Shown here: piece after piece, positions 11,153-21,245 of the stretch
Layout: each line of letters starts with the position of its first letter
How positions within the stretch are numbered: position 1 is the stretch's first letter
Origin: Thoreauomyces humboldtii
Lineage: Eukaryota; Chytridiomycota; Chytridiomycetes; Spizellomycetales; Powellomycetaceae
Direction: 5' to 3'
Length of the DNA: 21,390 bases
Assembly (NCBI GenBank): GCA_027596035.1
Contig: JADGJA010000365.1
Location: 1 to 21,390, forward strand
Notes under the pieces: model-generated
The model's input: only the letters and a program-made list of their open reading frames with translations
What the model was told of the DNA's origin: nothing
Database searches by the model: none
Position numbers and translations under genes: made by a program

Positions 11153-11965
11153 TACGAAGCAATGTCTTTTTGGAAATGTTCATCAAAATATACGTCATGT
11201 GTCAGGTCCGGATTGTAATGCGGACTGCAAGGCTGATAAGTGTTCATGATCAAAATATGTCAATCACACAAGAGTAAGGAATACACAATGGAAAAAAAGG
11301 TAGATCAGAACCAAGTGGTTAGCGCCCAGGTGACAGCGATCGAACGAAGAGCTTAAAGTCAGAGAAGCACCCGCAAAGGTTTTTACATGAGCTCAAGGGA
11401 CGAGGGCTTGGCGACACGTTCTCCGCAGCGCCCGACAATGAATTCTCCTTCATCGCAGCTCCTCGAGTTGGCTTGGAACCCTGCGGCTAGTACAGAACGC
11501 AAAGGAACACAGGGTGAGTTTCCCACGGCAGTACGCGACTCTTCATGCCGTTTCGGCTCCCGCCTCCCGACACTGGGCCGCAGGGATAAAAGACTTGACA
11601 GCTCTATCTTGACGGAAACCGAAAGACGCACGCGAACGGGACTCAAGGCTTTGCATCTTCGTCATTGCCCTCAAATGTGCTTATAACATTAGTTGGAAGA
11701 GTGATAATAAACACGAACAGGTCAGAACCAGAGCATAGCGTTTCCGCATAAATCCGACAGTGACTTCGAAAAGACTGAAAGCATCCAAAGAATCCAAAGC
11801 ACTGTTAAGTATGGTAGACAAAGCAAGACGCCTTTGTAGCCTCCATTCAACCTGCCGTGAGAAATAATTATACGCTGTGTTTTGTGTCTAATCTTTCAAG
11901 AACGTGGTGAACACAGCGAGTGTGCAGACAAGTTCCCAAGGTCCTGACCAAGAAGCCAAGGAAAC

Positions 11966-12086
11966 AAACCCTAGCCCTAGTTTTCACCCACTACATAAGG
12001 ACGCCGCGCGTTTTCAGCGAACGTGTTCACCCTCAACTCCCAAGAACCATCGTCTCAATCGTCTGCTTTCACCCCCTCCTACATCA
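11966..12086 (+). promoter_or_regulatory. Promoter-like segment: telomere-repeat-like box, TATA-like site, CT-rich leader
   Basis: AAACCCTAGCCCTAG at 11966-11980 resembles the CCCTA repeats bound by Tbf1/Rap1-type factors upstream of ribosomal-protein and snoRNA genes in several fungi. A TATA-like ACATAAGG follows at 11993-12000, then a pyrimidine-rich leader (12026-12083) ending at an ATG at 12086. The order is that of a strong fungal promoter. No convincing product starts here: the ATG frame closes after 37 codons. The assignment rests on pattern alone. Confidence 0.3.
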
Positions 12087-12637
12087 TGACGAACCGGCAC
12101 AGCAGCATCTCAAACATCAATAGAACGCATGGATGGATGGACTCATCAACACTATTGTCTGTGCCCAACCCCTGGTCCCCACGCCTTTCCTTAGCCTGAA
12201 CTGTCCGCCATTTGCCGCGCGCTGATCTACGAATTCGCGAACAAGTATATTTTGGCGCGCGCTAACAAGAACGATCGCAAAGGTAAGCAGGGATTTGATT
12301 ATACAGCTCGGTGGATGCAAGTCGTACTGTACTGCTCCTTTCAAAGTGCAATTCGCTGACACCGTCTCCCGCTCACTGCCACAGTGCCTTGCCTACGCTA
12401 TACAATTACATTTCGCCCAATTCAAGCGAAGGCTCCGGTGGTGCCACAATGAGCTATGCTAGGTGAGATGGATACATTACATGACCCGCGCATGCACATT
12501 GCTTACATTGTCAAAAAAAAATCACAGTGCTGCGCGCTTGTCCCATTCGACGCGAACTTGACGCGCAAGGACACATTCCTCATGCCAAGGTCGGAAACAT
12601 GCAAACAAATTCAAGGTATTGTTACCTCGTCTGTTAG

Positions 12638-13291
12638 CACGTTTCTCAATGCTTCTATTCTCTGGCTTACACTTTCCTTATCTTCTTGTCCCGTTCCTCC
12701 TCGGACTCAGTGCCGCGATCATACCTGTACACCCGTGGCAGTTCGAACGGCACGACAACTCTCCTTGCTACGAAGCGACAAGCTATCGTCGCAACGCCAT
12801 TTGCTTGCAAGGCTGCCCTTACAGAGCCCGGCTCACTATCGCCGCCCCCGCATGTCCGTCCGCACTTTCAGGGCGAGGTGCTCTCAAGGTTAAAGGGGAC
12901 CTCCGCAGTCTTCTCAAGCCACTGCATACCCGTCAGAGGAACTGTTAAAAGGTGAGGACGTAGTCCAGCGACGTCGAAGGCTCTTCTCAGATACTTACGC
13001 CGTCACTTCCTCCCTGTTTCTCGCAGATCCGAAAACGCGACATTCCTTCTCTTCCGAGGCAATGGTGACTCTCAAGGATGGTTGTCAGCCTCACTCCCCC
13101 AAACACAACGATGCTGTCATCTCCCACCCCCAAGCACAACGCAACCGCTGTGTGTAAGGGTGGGAGGTTTCACCTTCGCGGTGCGTAAGGTTGTGGTGGA
13201 CTACTTCCGTCCGGGTTGCATGTATGAGTGGTGTTGCATGCCCTCGCTACCCAACGTGGCCCAGGCGGGGAAATACTACACTGTGGCTTAG
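12638..13291 (+). other. Possible two-exon ORF or spliced noncoding transcript, function unknown
   Basis: An open frame runs 12638-12951 with no methionine, preceded by an acceptor-like CTGTTAG. It ends at a good donor (AG/GTGAGG). After 75 nt comes a strong acceptor with a long pyrimidine tract (CTTCCTCCCTGTTTCTCGCAG), and the frame continues in phase at 13027 to a TAG at 13291, giving 192 residues. The product would include a hydrophobic start (SLAYTFLIFLS) and a Cys-rich tail (CMYEWCCMPSL). I recognise no family. Upstream exon-like pieces (12195-12282, 12385-12461) do not join it in phase, so a start is missing. A spliced noncoding RNA would explain the signals equally well. Confidence 0.2.
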
Positions 13292-14016
13292 TTTCATGGC
13301 ACGCCTGGGCCTAGGTCCGCGAGGGGTACCGGCGAGAATAGCTCTTCTTCGGAAGAAACTAGAATTCTCAACTGTCCCATGCAATCGGCTTGCCGAAGAC
13401 GTGGATGTGGGAAGGATACGAAACAGCTCTGTCCTTCCCACACTCGCAAAAAAAGAAAAGCGAGAGTCCACCCTAGTAGGCTTGTACCAGCCGCATCTGA
13501 CGCTTCCCAGAGAGTCACCGAACCGAAGGGATGTTGCGCGACAAACCACGCAAGGATCGCATACGGATGCCACTCCTGGTTCCGGCTAGCTGCAACAAAA
13601 CATAAGCGCACCATTTTCAAGCCGCTTCCGCTGTCCTCCCTACGTCCGATTTCCTCCCTCCGTGCCGCCAGAGGAATTGCCACACCACCGCCGCCGCCGT
13701 TTCCGGCCCGTGTTCAGTGAACATCAAGACGAGCTCCCCTCTCGGCATTGTCTCCTTCCGACCCCTCAAGCAAACAGCCGCCCAGCGTGACGAGCAGCGC
13801 CGCCTTATAACTTCTGCATCCTTGCCTCTGCCTCTGCCGTTGTAACACGATTGCGACAGATATAAAGAACAATGAAATTTAGCTCGCTTCGACATACAGT
13901 ATGCATTTTCTGAACAGATGTGTAAAACGATGCCAGGTATTCAGCTACGAGTGACTCATGTGGCACGAACCAGCAGCAAACCAAGAAGAAAAAGGACACC
14001 AAGGTCTCCCCGTCAT

Positions 14017-15649
14017 TCACAGTCCATCCTCCGCGTCATCTCCCATGACCACATCGTAAACGCCCGCATCGAACGGATGCCTGACGAGCATGTCGTAGAG
14101 ATCCTCCGGCAGCCTCGGGACGAGGGCGAGGGTCTGCTGAATGACCTGTCTCGGTCGTAGCTCCGGGAACGTGCGGAGGAGCTTCATGGGCGACGGTGAT
14201 TTCAGCAGGTCGGTTCGGATGAGGAGGAGCTGGGCTATGATGCATAGGATGTTGAGATGGAGACCGTAGCTGAGGAGAAAGTCCCAGAGACGAAGGAGGG
14301 CGTCGAGCGGTGGTGTGCACGCGGAGAAGGTCATTACAGCTGCGGATTTTGTTTTTGGACAGGTGAGAAATGTGTCAGTGAGATGAGGGACTTTTGGTGA
14401 CAGAGGTCGGCCAAGAAGACGGAGCATTGGTGGTGGACTCACATGGAAATGCGTAGACTTGGGCCGTCAAGCCTTTGGCTTTCAGATGTCTGAACAGAAC
14501 TGGGTCACATACTCTCAGACACCTGTCGAGGAGCTGAAGACATGTCGGAGAGAATGAGGAAGGCCAAGTTCGTTTTTCTGACCGGGATGACTGCGTCGAT
14601 TCCTACCTTCAATCCGCAATGTACGCCCTCCAATGCTGGTTGCACGTACAGAGGACATGCATGCTGTACGAACGCCGTGAACGTGTAGAACGCGTCCAGT
14701 TCGGGCATCACGTACAGGAAGGGCGCGGCCAGCACGTTCATGCCCTGTACGTACGAGTACGTCAGATTCAACAGACGTGACGGTGGCGCGTCTGAACAGA
14801 GGACAAAGACGATCAGAATCAACCTCAGCAACTGCCCTTCTGCCTTACAAGCCGCGATGAGCAAGCCGGCGCACCTTCCATCTTCCACACGAAACCGTTG
14901 AGCAACCTCGACAGCATGCCTTCGTCCACCCTTGCAAGGAACTTTCGATCGGTCGCCAACGTTCGAAACGTGTCGTTCTTGATCTTGTCGTAGACGGCGG
15001 ACGGTCCTCGTTCCACCAGTCCCAGGTACTCTCCCGCAGATACCCTGTATATGCCCAGAAGGACCTTCCAAACACGACCACGCAAGGTGCAGGATGCTCG
15101 ACCCGGGAGGTTGGTGGTTGCATCCGGCGGATCGGGGAGACCGTCCTGAAGGATCGTTCTCCTCAGGGTTCGAAGTGTCTCCCGGAGTTCAGAATCGGAC
15201 GCGTTCCTGCGGGCGAGAAGGGTCTCGTAGCGCTGTGTGACGTGGTCATGTCCCGCTGCCGCGGTCGTCGGACTCGTCGCTGTGTTTCCCCGGATCGGAG
15301 TGCGCCCGGATGGAAGTTTGACGGTAGGTCCTCCGGCAGCAGGAGTGGATGTGGGTCGAGCGTTTGCGGTGACGGTCTTTGTGCCCTGTCGGTAGAGTTT
15401 GGCTTGCAGGGCGGGGGATGCATTCCAAGCGGGTTTTCGAGCTCGAGTTGGTTCGGCGGAAGGTGCCGCAGCGGGTCCGGCGTCTGTAGAATCACTGCAA
15501 TGCTCGATGTGGCGTAGGGTGCTGGTTTTGGTGGGTGAAACAGGACTTGATGGAGTGAACCCGCTGGTGGGACAGTCTGCTGCGCTGTCGTCGACTGGAC
15601 GCGGCGGGCGGAGTCGACCTGGCCTGCTTGTTGCCACGGGACCCGCCAT
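14017..15649 (-). CDS. BUB2: TBC-domain GTPase-activating protein, Bub2/Cdc16-like, 457 aa
   Basis: In yeasts Bub2 (Cdc16 in fission yeast) forms with Bfa1/Byr4 the GAP that keeps the Tem1/Spg1 GTPase off at the spindle pole body until the spindle is correctly placed. Exons in transcript order: 15649-14875, 14791-14607, 14533-14443, 14339-14017, phases consistent. The TBC domain spans about 140-440. The arginine-finger motif IKNDTFR gives I223, D226 and R229, and the glutamine finger is Q274 in YVQGMN, so both catalytic fingers are present. Bub2-specific stretches are clear: GPSAVYDKIKNDTFRTL, AAPFLYVMPELDAFYTF, CPLYVQPALEGVH, FSACTPPLDALLRLWDFL, and a C-terminus with SPSPMKLL and LPEDLYDMLVRHPFD. 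The family is normally about 300 aa; the extra 140 or so N-terminal residues are Ser/Thr/Pro/Ala-rich and probably disordered. ATG 15649 is the first after an in-frame stop (15683-15685). Confidence 0.93.
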
Positions 15650-16140
15650 TGAGATTGTACGGCAGCGGCTCTCTGCAGCACGCTAGTCGGATGGCTGCGA
15701 CGGGCGACGATGCGATCGGTCGTGTGGGCAAAGCTCGCTGAGCAAGTTCTCGAATGGTGCGATTCTCGGTCGCTGCCCGAATGCACGCAAGGGTCAATCC
15801 AAGGTCCGCCCTGGTTGATTAAGCCAGTTGCGGGTTGATTGGATATGGGGTTCCTCTGATCAAGAAAACCCGTTTTGAAACACGCGTTCCCCTCCTCTCC
15901 TTCTTCATCGCTGCTGCTGCGTCAAGGTCCTCCTGCCGTCATTGGGGAACCTTGACCGTCCTTGAACGTCTTTGCCAGCCAGGACACTCTCTCCTCCTTT
16001 GCATCTCTCTCACTCCTGGATCGATTTCTGCCGGAAGGCAGCATCTGTTCAGAAACGGCTTCCCGCACTTGCACGCCTTCCGACGACCGCGACCTCGACG
16101 GCACCACCGCCGATTTCCACCCCACCTCCGCCACACACAC
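15650..16140. promoter_or_regulatory. Divergent intergenic region between BUB2 and the ankyrin-DIL gene
   Basis: These 491 bases must hold both promoters. Two inverted CCAAT boxes (ATTGG at 15838-15842 and 15941-15945) and a direct repeat of GGTTGATT (15813-15820 and 15833-15840, 20 bases apart) are visible. A C/T-rich leader with CCACCTCCGCCACACACAC leads into the ATG at 16141, typical of a fungal 5' untranslated region. A + ORF starting at 15835 is open through here but reads as non-coding until 16141. Confidence 0.55.
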
Positions 16141-18482
16141 ATGACCAAGGGAGAAGACCCTTCCGATTCCGGTTACACTTCATCCAGCTCACCCGAACCT
16201 GTTGAAGCCAGCGAAAAGTCTTCCCTCTCTCGGTCCCGAAAGGGGACCTTCTCGAACCTCTCGAACCTCTCGGTGGCCATGATCGGCGGAGCCGGAAAGG
16301 AGCCAAGCAGGCAGTCGCCTAGTCGAGTGCTTTACTCCAAGAACGACATTCTTGGTCACTCGGGTTCGGGAGATGAGCATGTGAGCGGAAAGTTGATGGC
16401 TTGCTGCTTCCAGCATGTTCTTGATGGGGATGTGGAAAAGGTAAGGCTCGCAGCGACCTTGCGCTTCTGAGGGCATGGAACGAGCGCATCAACAACATCC
16501 ACCTCCTGACCAGACCGCAGATCTCCTCGGCGATGCTCGCTGCCGAGCGCTCCTCGATCTGGACGCCAGAGATGCGGACGGGAATACGCTTCTCACTTAC
16601 GCATCCGCATTTGCTTACAACAACATCGTCAAGCTTCTCCTCTCTCACGGGGCGCAACCTGACTCCACCGATGCACTCGGATGGACTCCGCTCATCTGGG
16701 CTTGTACCAACAGTCATTCTCTTACCAGTCGGATCCTGCTGGCTCACAAGGCTAGCAGCCAAGTCCGTTCCGCGTCCGGTCGATCCCTAAGGGATCTCAT
16801 TGGAAAGTCACCCGACCCCGCTTCTCGAGGCATCCTTCGACTGCTGAACTCGCCAGGGGACGATGACTACGATGATCTGGAAAGTCTTGCTGACAGCGAG
16901 TGGAGCATCGGCGACGACAGCGCTTTCGAGGCAAGCTTCACAACCAGCGATTGTGGAGACATTGACGAGGATGATGGCCAGTGGGGAACCTTCTCATACG
17001 ATACCTGCCTTCCGAGCGAGATGCTCGTCTTCGATGTGGACAACATGGACGAGGTCCTCAATGCCGCAGTCATCAAGACGTGGCTGCTGTGGCTCGAAGC
17101 CCGTGCGAAAAACAAGAAGGCAAAGCCTTCGCAAGCCGCAAACGTCCTGTATCTGCTCGCACGTTTTGCTGGATATCATTGCTCGGACGATACTCTGCAA
17201 GAGTTCCTGTTTGCGGTCGTGGAAAGGGTTTGCGGTGTCGTGAGAGTACGTGACGAACATCGGATGACTTGTCACTTTCCGACGTGAATGCTTACCTGAC
17301 CTTCCTTTCCAGACAAACAAAGATGACCAGCTTCTTGTGGCCTACTGGACCACCAATTTGATGATCCTTCTCCATCATTTGAAGCGGGACGGCAAGCTTC
17401 TTCTTATCACGTCTACTGGGCAGGCGATGATCTCGGAATTGATCGGCGAGCTACACATTATTCTGGTTTCCGATACCCGATCGCAGATTGCGGGGATCCT
17501 GGAAGCGGCCATCATCGAATTCGACGGTGAGCAGGAGGAGCTATCGCCAAGGCGAGGCAGGCGGGAACCTAGATCCATCAAATATGAAAACTCCTTGTTC
17601 TCGCGTTTGAGCCGCCGAAAACATTACACCTCATCATTGCAACTTCCGTCCGCGCTTGGCGCCAAAATGGCCTCGAGTGCGACCGTCCACTTGCTCGATC
17701 GCAGCTGGCAACTTCGCGCCAAGCCTCCATCTACCTTCGTAAAGCCAAAACCAATCATCACCTCACTGCCTCCTCTCCCGAGGACGATCGCTCAGATTCT
17801 GACGAACACGTTGCGCACGCTCAAGTCCGCTTACACACATCCTCATATCATCAATCTCACCATGCACAACATCCTCCATGCATTCTCCACCACTCTGTTC
17901 AACACCATGTTGACGTCCGCCGCACCGAACCACCCATGCAGCAAGTCGACGGCGATCCGCATACAGCTCAACCTCACGGCCATCCGCGACTGGATCCGCG
18001 ACACGGGGAGGTACGTCCCGTCGAGTCGGATCCGTCTCCAGGATCGACTCCAACCCGTCATCGACCTGTGTCGGTTCGTCGGGATCCTCACCACCCTCGG
18101 TTCCCTCCCGGACCTCCTCGAGACCAAGCCCGCGGGTCTCTCGTACCGTCACCTGGGAAGGATCCTGGACCTGTATCGATACGAGGTCGACGAGCCCACC
18201 GTGGACCGGGAGATCATCGAGTACGTCGGGATGATGTGCGAGAGTCTCGCGGGGACGTCGGAGGCTCAGGCGGACGACGAACGGCAGGAAGAGAACGACG
18301 AGGACGGGATAGGGGATCCACGTAGGAACCCTTGCTTGGATCTGTTGGACACGGCGTACATGCTCCCGTTCCAGGTCCCAGGGCCCGAGGACGAAGGGTG
18401 GGGAGCCGGCCCGATCGTCGTGGACCCGGTCGTCTGCGACCTCCTCGGTTCCTCGCGCCCGCCGTCTGGCTTGGGTGGCTAA
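16141..18482 (+). CDS. Ankyrin-repeat and dilute (DIL) domain protein, 733 aa
   Basis: Exons 16141-16440, 16514-17245 and 17313-18482 (introns 73 and 67 nt, both phase 0). The first 70 residues are Ser-rich and disordered. Two ankyrin repeats are visible at about 121-153 (DADGNTLLTYASAF, IVKLLLSHGAQPD) and 154-184 (ALGWTPLIWACTNSH), with a degenerate partner before them. An acidic linker (about 215-280) leads to a dilute domain over roughly 290-720. Its recognisable parts are VAYWTTNLMILLHHLKRDG near 355, the helix with ILHAFSTTLFNTMLT, RIQLNLTAIRDWIRDTGRY, and the C-terminal YMLPF. DIL is the globular cargo-binding tail of class V myosins and is also found in afadin; here no motor is present. 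Stand-alone ankyrin-DIL proteins are found in fungi, with little known of their role. Membrane or cargo tethering is inferred. ATG 16141 is chosen because the upstream frame looks untranslated. Confidence 0.9.
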
Positions 18483-18807
18483 CCCTTCGTAAATCTTACT
18501 CGCGTAGGCACCTCTCACGGAGTACTATCAGTGCTCACCCTGTACATAAGCATGTTTGTAAATTATTCGATGGACGTATTCAGGAATTCATCATTACTAC
18601 ACAGTTGTCCCGGGGAAGGAGTCCTTGTGGTAGATAGTCCGCGCAAGGAAAGACACATAATCCGACGAAGGTACAGTATTTCTTGTATGAAGATTCGGCC
18701 CAGGATACAGCAATAGGAGCCAAAATGAAAAAAAAAAAAAAAACAGGAAAATGTACAGCGGAAAAAAGAACAAACCGACCGGCCCCACAACCATGCTCGC
18801 CGCCTCC
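18483..18807. other. Convergent 3' intergenic region with a 16-base A run
   Basis: These 325 bases separate the stops of the ankyrin-DIL gene and the HMG-box gene and hold both 3' ends. A homopolymer of 16 A (18728-18743) is the only notable item; read from the HMG gene it is a poly-U tract in the 3' flank. Short ORFs here are not protein-like. The run is also a place where the assembled length could be wrong. Confidence 0.5.
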
Positions 18808-21245
18808 TCACTGAACGACGCCCTGCATCGGATCCGTCCAATCTCTCCTGTCGTCAACTGAAATTTCGTTCACGCGATGTGCCATGTGCGGCGGAGGAGG
18901 TCCCACGTCCATGTGCAGCGATCTCCCGTATCCGTCCATCCCGTATCCGTCTGGCGACGGATGGTGCGAGTGTGCGTGAGGGTGCGCGTAAGGAGCGGAG
19001 GGATGAGGTGCTGATGTGTGATAGTACTGAGGCGGGTAGTGATGGGGTTGAGGTACGGCGCCATACGCATGGGCCGGATGCTGGTTCGCCACCGGAAGGC
19101 CACCTCTGTGCATGGCCTCGTTTGCTCGCGGGTCAGCAGAGTAGGTGGAGTAAAGCTTCATGAGCTCATCGTAGCGGTTGACAGCTTCCATATAGCTGTC
19201 GCGCCATTCTGTGAGAGTGAAAAAAAGCAAAGAATCAGAAAGATGAGATCCTGGATCAGTCGGTCGAGAAAGGATGCATACCTGCTCGTTCCTCTGCGCT
19301 AAACCCTTTCCACGTGATCTTGAGTCGCTTTGTAAGTGCGGCCTCCCCGAGTTCCTTGATCCCATCGTTTGCGGTCATCATACGCTGTCGCGCTTGATTG
19401 CAAAAGTGAGCGTAAGCATTGGCGGGTCGTTGCGGCAAGGTGGGAGGCAATGGAGGCCTCTCTCGATGCTCGATCGGAGCTGCTTGAGGGACAGCCCGGG
19501 CAGTGCGTTCCGACTGCGAGTCCGAGTCTTCAGAGCTCTCCTAGTGTGAAGAGAAAGATTGAGCAAGGGTCCTGGATCATAATCCGACTTTCGCGCTGCC
19601 GTAGCACTCACGATGCGAGCAAGCGGAAGCCCTTCTTGACCTGCTTCTGCTTCGACAGATTGGACGCGCTCGAACAGCAGCCTAAGAAACGAGGGTTAAC
19701 CCTTATTCCCAAGGATATTCTGCGGCAAGCCACTGCGTGTACCTTCTTTCGAACTGCAGGCGCGCAAGCCCTTTCTTCGCAGCCTCGTAATCACGCCGCA
19801 AATTGTCATTGTCCTGCGAAACGAATCAACATGAGCATCCCGACTTCGCAACCCGAGTGCCACGCATCTATTAACTCACCTCCTGGACTTGATTGTACTG
19901 CGCCTTGAGCTTCTTGTATTTGCTTTTCCGGACGCTCTCTTCCGTTTCCTCCACGGTTGTTTTACTGCTGCTTTTGTGAACACGAGAGTGGGGACGTTCG
20001 GATGGCTGCGCCGCCTCGCTTGTAACCGCCGGCGTAGTCGGGGCTGCGACGCGTGGTCGGTGCCCTTCGTCGTCAGAAGCATCGCGGGATGCCGATTCCG
20101 GCGATTGCAGAGCGGTGCTGGGCAAGTCTGGATCCCAGTCGTGCGGGGTCTCGATGTGATCGGACGGAAGAACGATGGCTTTGGACGGCGCTTTCCGTTT
20201 TCGGGAGCGGCCCTCCTCCTTACCAGTGGTGATGGCAGGGCTTTCGATGCGAGAGGCTGGTGTGCCTTGCTTCTTCCCACGGCCCCGACCTCGAGCAGAA
20301 ACGGCTGGAGAGTCTGTGCCGTCCACCAGTCTCCCGCGCGGGTATGTTTTACTGGAACATGATCAGCATAGCGGATCAGGTACTTGTGTCAATCCGCCTT
20401 CCGCAAGATCGTGTGCTAACCTTTTGCAGTAAGTAACGCAGAGTTTGCATGGACACGTCGTGTGGTCCTTTGTCTCATCCGTAACGAGCCAGTACATGTG
20501 AGGCAAGAAGTCGGTCGTGGACCGGAACTTGGATCCACTAGTGCACAGACGCATCGTCAGAAATGATTTTCCCTTGAAGAACTGAGCGAGTCTGAATGAC
20601 CTCATCCAACTCTCACCTGGGATGCCCGAAGATGAAAGCATCGGCACGGAACTTTCCATCCTTTCGTTTCTCGGCCGCGGCTGCAGCTGCGGCGGCACTG
20701 AGCGTTTCCGAGCCAGGAGCCGCAGTGTCGTCTGCCTCGTCGCCGTCCCTTGCGGAGGATGCATTGGTTTCCTCGTGGGTGTTGGTTCCGTGCTCGTCCT
20801 TCGGCTTGTCTTCAGCCTTTGCCTTCTCCTGCTCTTCACTCTTTGCCCGGTCGGTGTCTTCCCTGAGGTCGCTCCTCGCATCCAGAGGCGGAGCGCCAGG
20901 AGCCAGCGGGGTTCCAAAGTCCGGGGGCAGGTTCTCTGCCTTTCTGCTCTCGAACATCTTGTAGCGTGCGGGGAGCGACTTGAGCGCCGCGTGCGGCTTG
21001 AACGCGATGAGGCCGCCATTGTCCGCGAGTTCCTTCGGGTCTATGCCTGGCACGCGCGTCGGATTGGCTATGTATGCTTCCTTCAGAGAAGGACATAGTT
21101 TGTCGAGGTACTTTTGCACGCGGGATGTCTGGCATTCCACGTAGCCACCGGAAGGAGCGCGAGCCGCCTTGTGAAAGGTTGGATAGTATTGGTCTGTGGC
21201 GTCGGAATTGGTGGGAACGGGTACCTCGGACAACGTGAGAGGCAT
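18808..21245 (-). CDS. Clr2-like module + coiled coil + HMG-box chromatin protein, 7 exons, 672 aa
   Basis: Exons in transcript order: 21245-20617, 20537-20421, 20351-19880, 19813-19743, 19681-19612, 19540-19282, 19208-18808; all GT-AG and in phase. Residues about 30-105 (SGGYVECQTSRVQKYLDKL) and 210-258 (KFRSTTDFLPHMYWLVTD, then the Cys cluster C238, C240, C243, C247 in CPCKLCVTYC, then YPRGRLVDG) resemble the N-terminal silencing domain of Clr2, a subunit of the fission-yeast SHREC heterochromatin complex. An Ala/Glu/Lys low-complexity insert separates the two parts. Residues 250-380 are basic and Ser-rich. A coiled coil (about 390-450: KLKAQYNQVQEDNDNLRRDY, LARLQFERRLLFERV) precedes an HMG box at about 488-560 (RPANAYAHFCNQARQRM, ITWKGFSAEERA, WRDSYMEAVNRYDELM). 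The coiled coil plus HMG box recalls Nhp10 of INO80. The tail is His/Pro/Tyr-rich. No in-frame ATG occurs between the two modules, which argues for one protein. Domain names are from memory of motifs. Confidence 0.85.

Larger units (their letters stand above)
11153..14016. other. 2.9-kb interval without a recognisable gene
   Basis: This gap between two convergent genes is several times longer than any other in the window. Many ORFs of 60-145 codons overlap in several frames (for instance three + frames are all open across 12686-12890), so openness here reflects low stop density and is not proof of coding. No frame gave a protein family I know, and I found no tRNA, rRNA, transposon or inverted repeat. 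It does hold a promoter-like segment (11966-12086) and good splice signals between 12195 and 13291, described separately. The outermost parts must include the 3' ends of the BTB and TBC transcripts. Confidence 0.6.

Noticed and set aside
11383..11686. Paired + and - ORFs with a GTGAGT donor-like site at 11515
   Set aside because: The + ORF ends at a good donor, but no matching acceptor leads to a continued protein-like frame, and the minus ORF resembles nothing known.
11966..11980. Interstitial telomere array
   Set aside because: Only two imperfect CCCTAG units, far too few and not the usual TTAGGG; a factor-binding site is more likely.
12195..12461. Exon-like pieces encoding PELSAICRALIYEFANKY and ALPTLYNYISPNSSEGS
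   Set aside because: Each is flanked by plausible splice sites, but the phases do not chain: joining the first to the second forces a frame that stops at once. There is no acceptable upstream exon with a start.
12735..12755. Possible tRNA B box (GTTCGAA) at 12741
   Set aside because: No A box or cloverleaf arms could be found at the right distance on either strand.
12456..12893. 145-codon + ORF starting with ATG in the large gap
   Set aside because: The other two + frames are open over much of the same stretch, and the product shows no recognisable domain. It also runs through better splice signals, so it is probably chance openness.
13294..13683. 129-codon minus ORF (and overlapping + ORFs 13191-13589, 13379-13720)
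   Set aside because: Open frames on both strands at once, no family resemblance and no splice or start context; explained by low stop density.
15835..16140. Upstream extension of the ankyrin-DIL gene to an ATG at 15835
   Set aside because: The extra 102 residues are Arg/His/Pro-rich without protein-like pattern, and a CT-rich leader sits just before the ATG at 16141.
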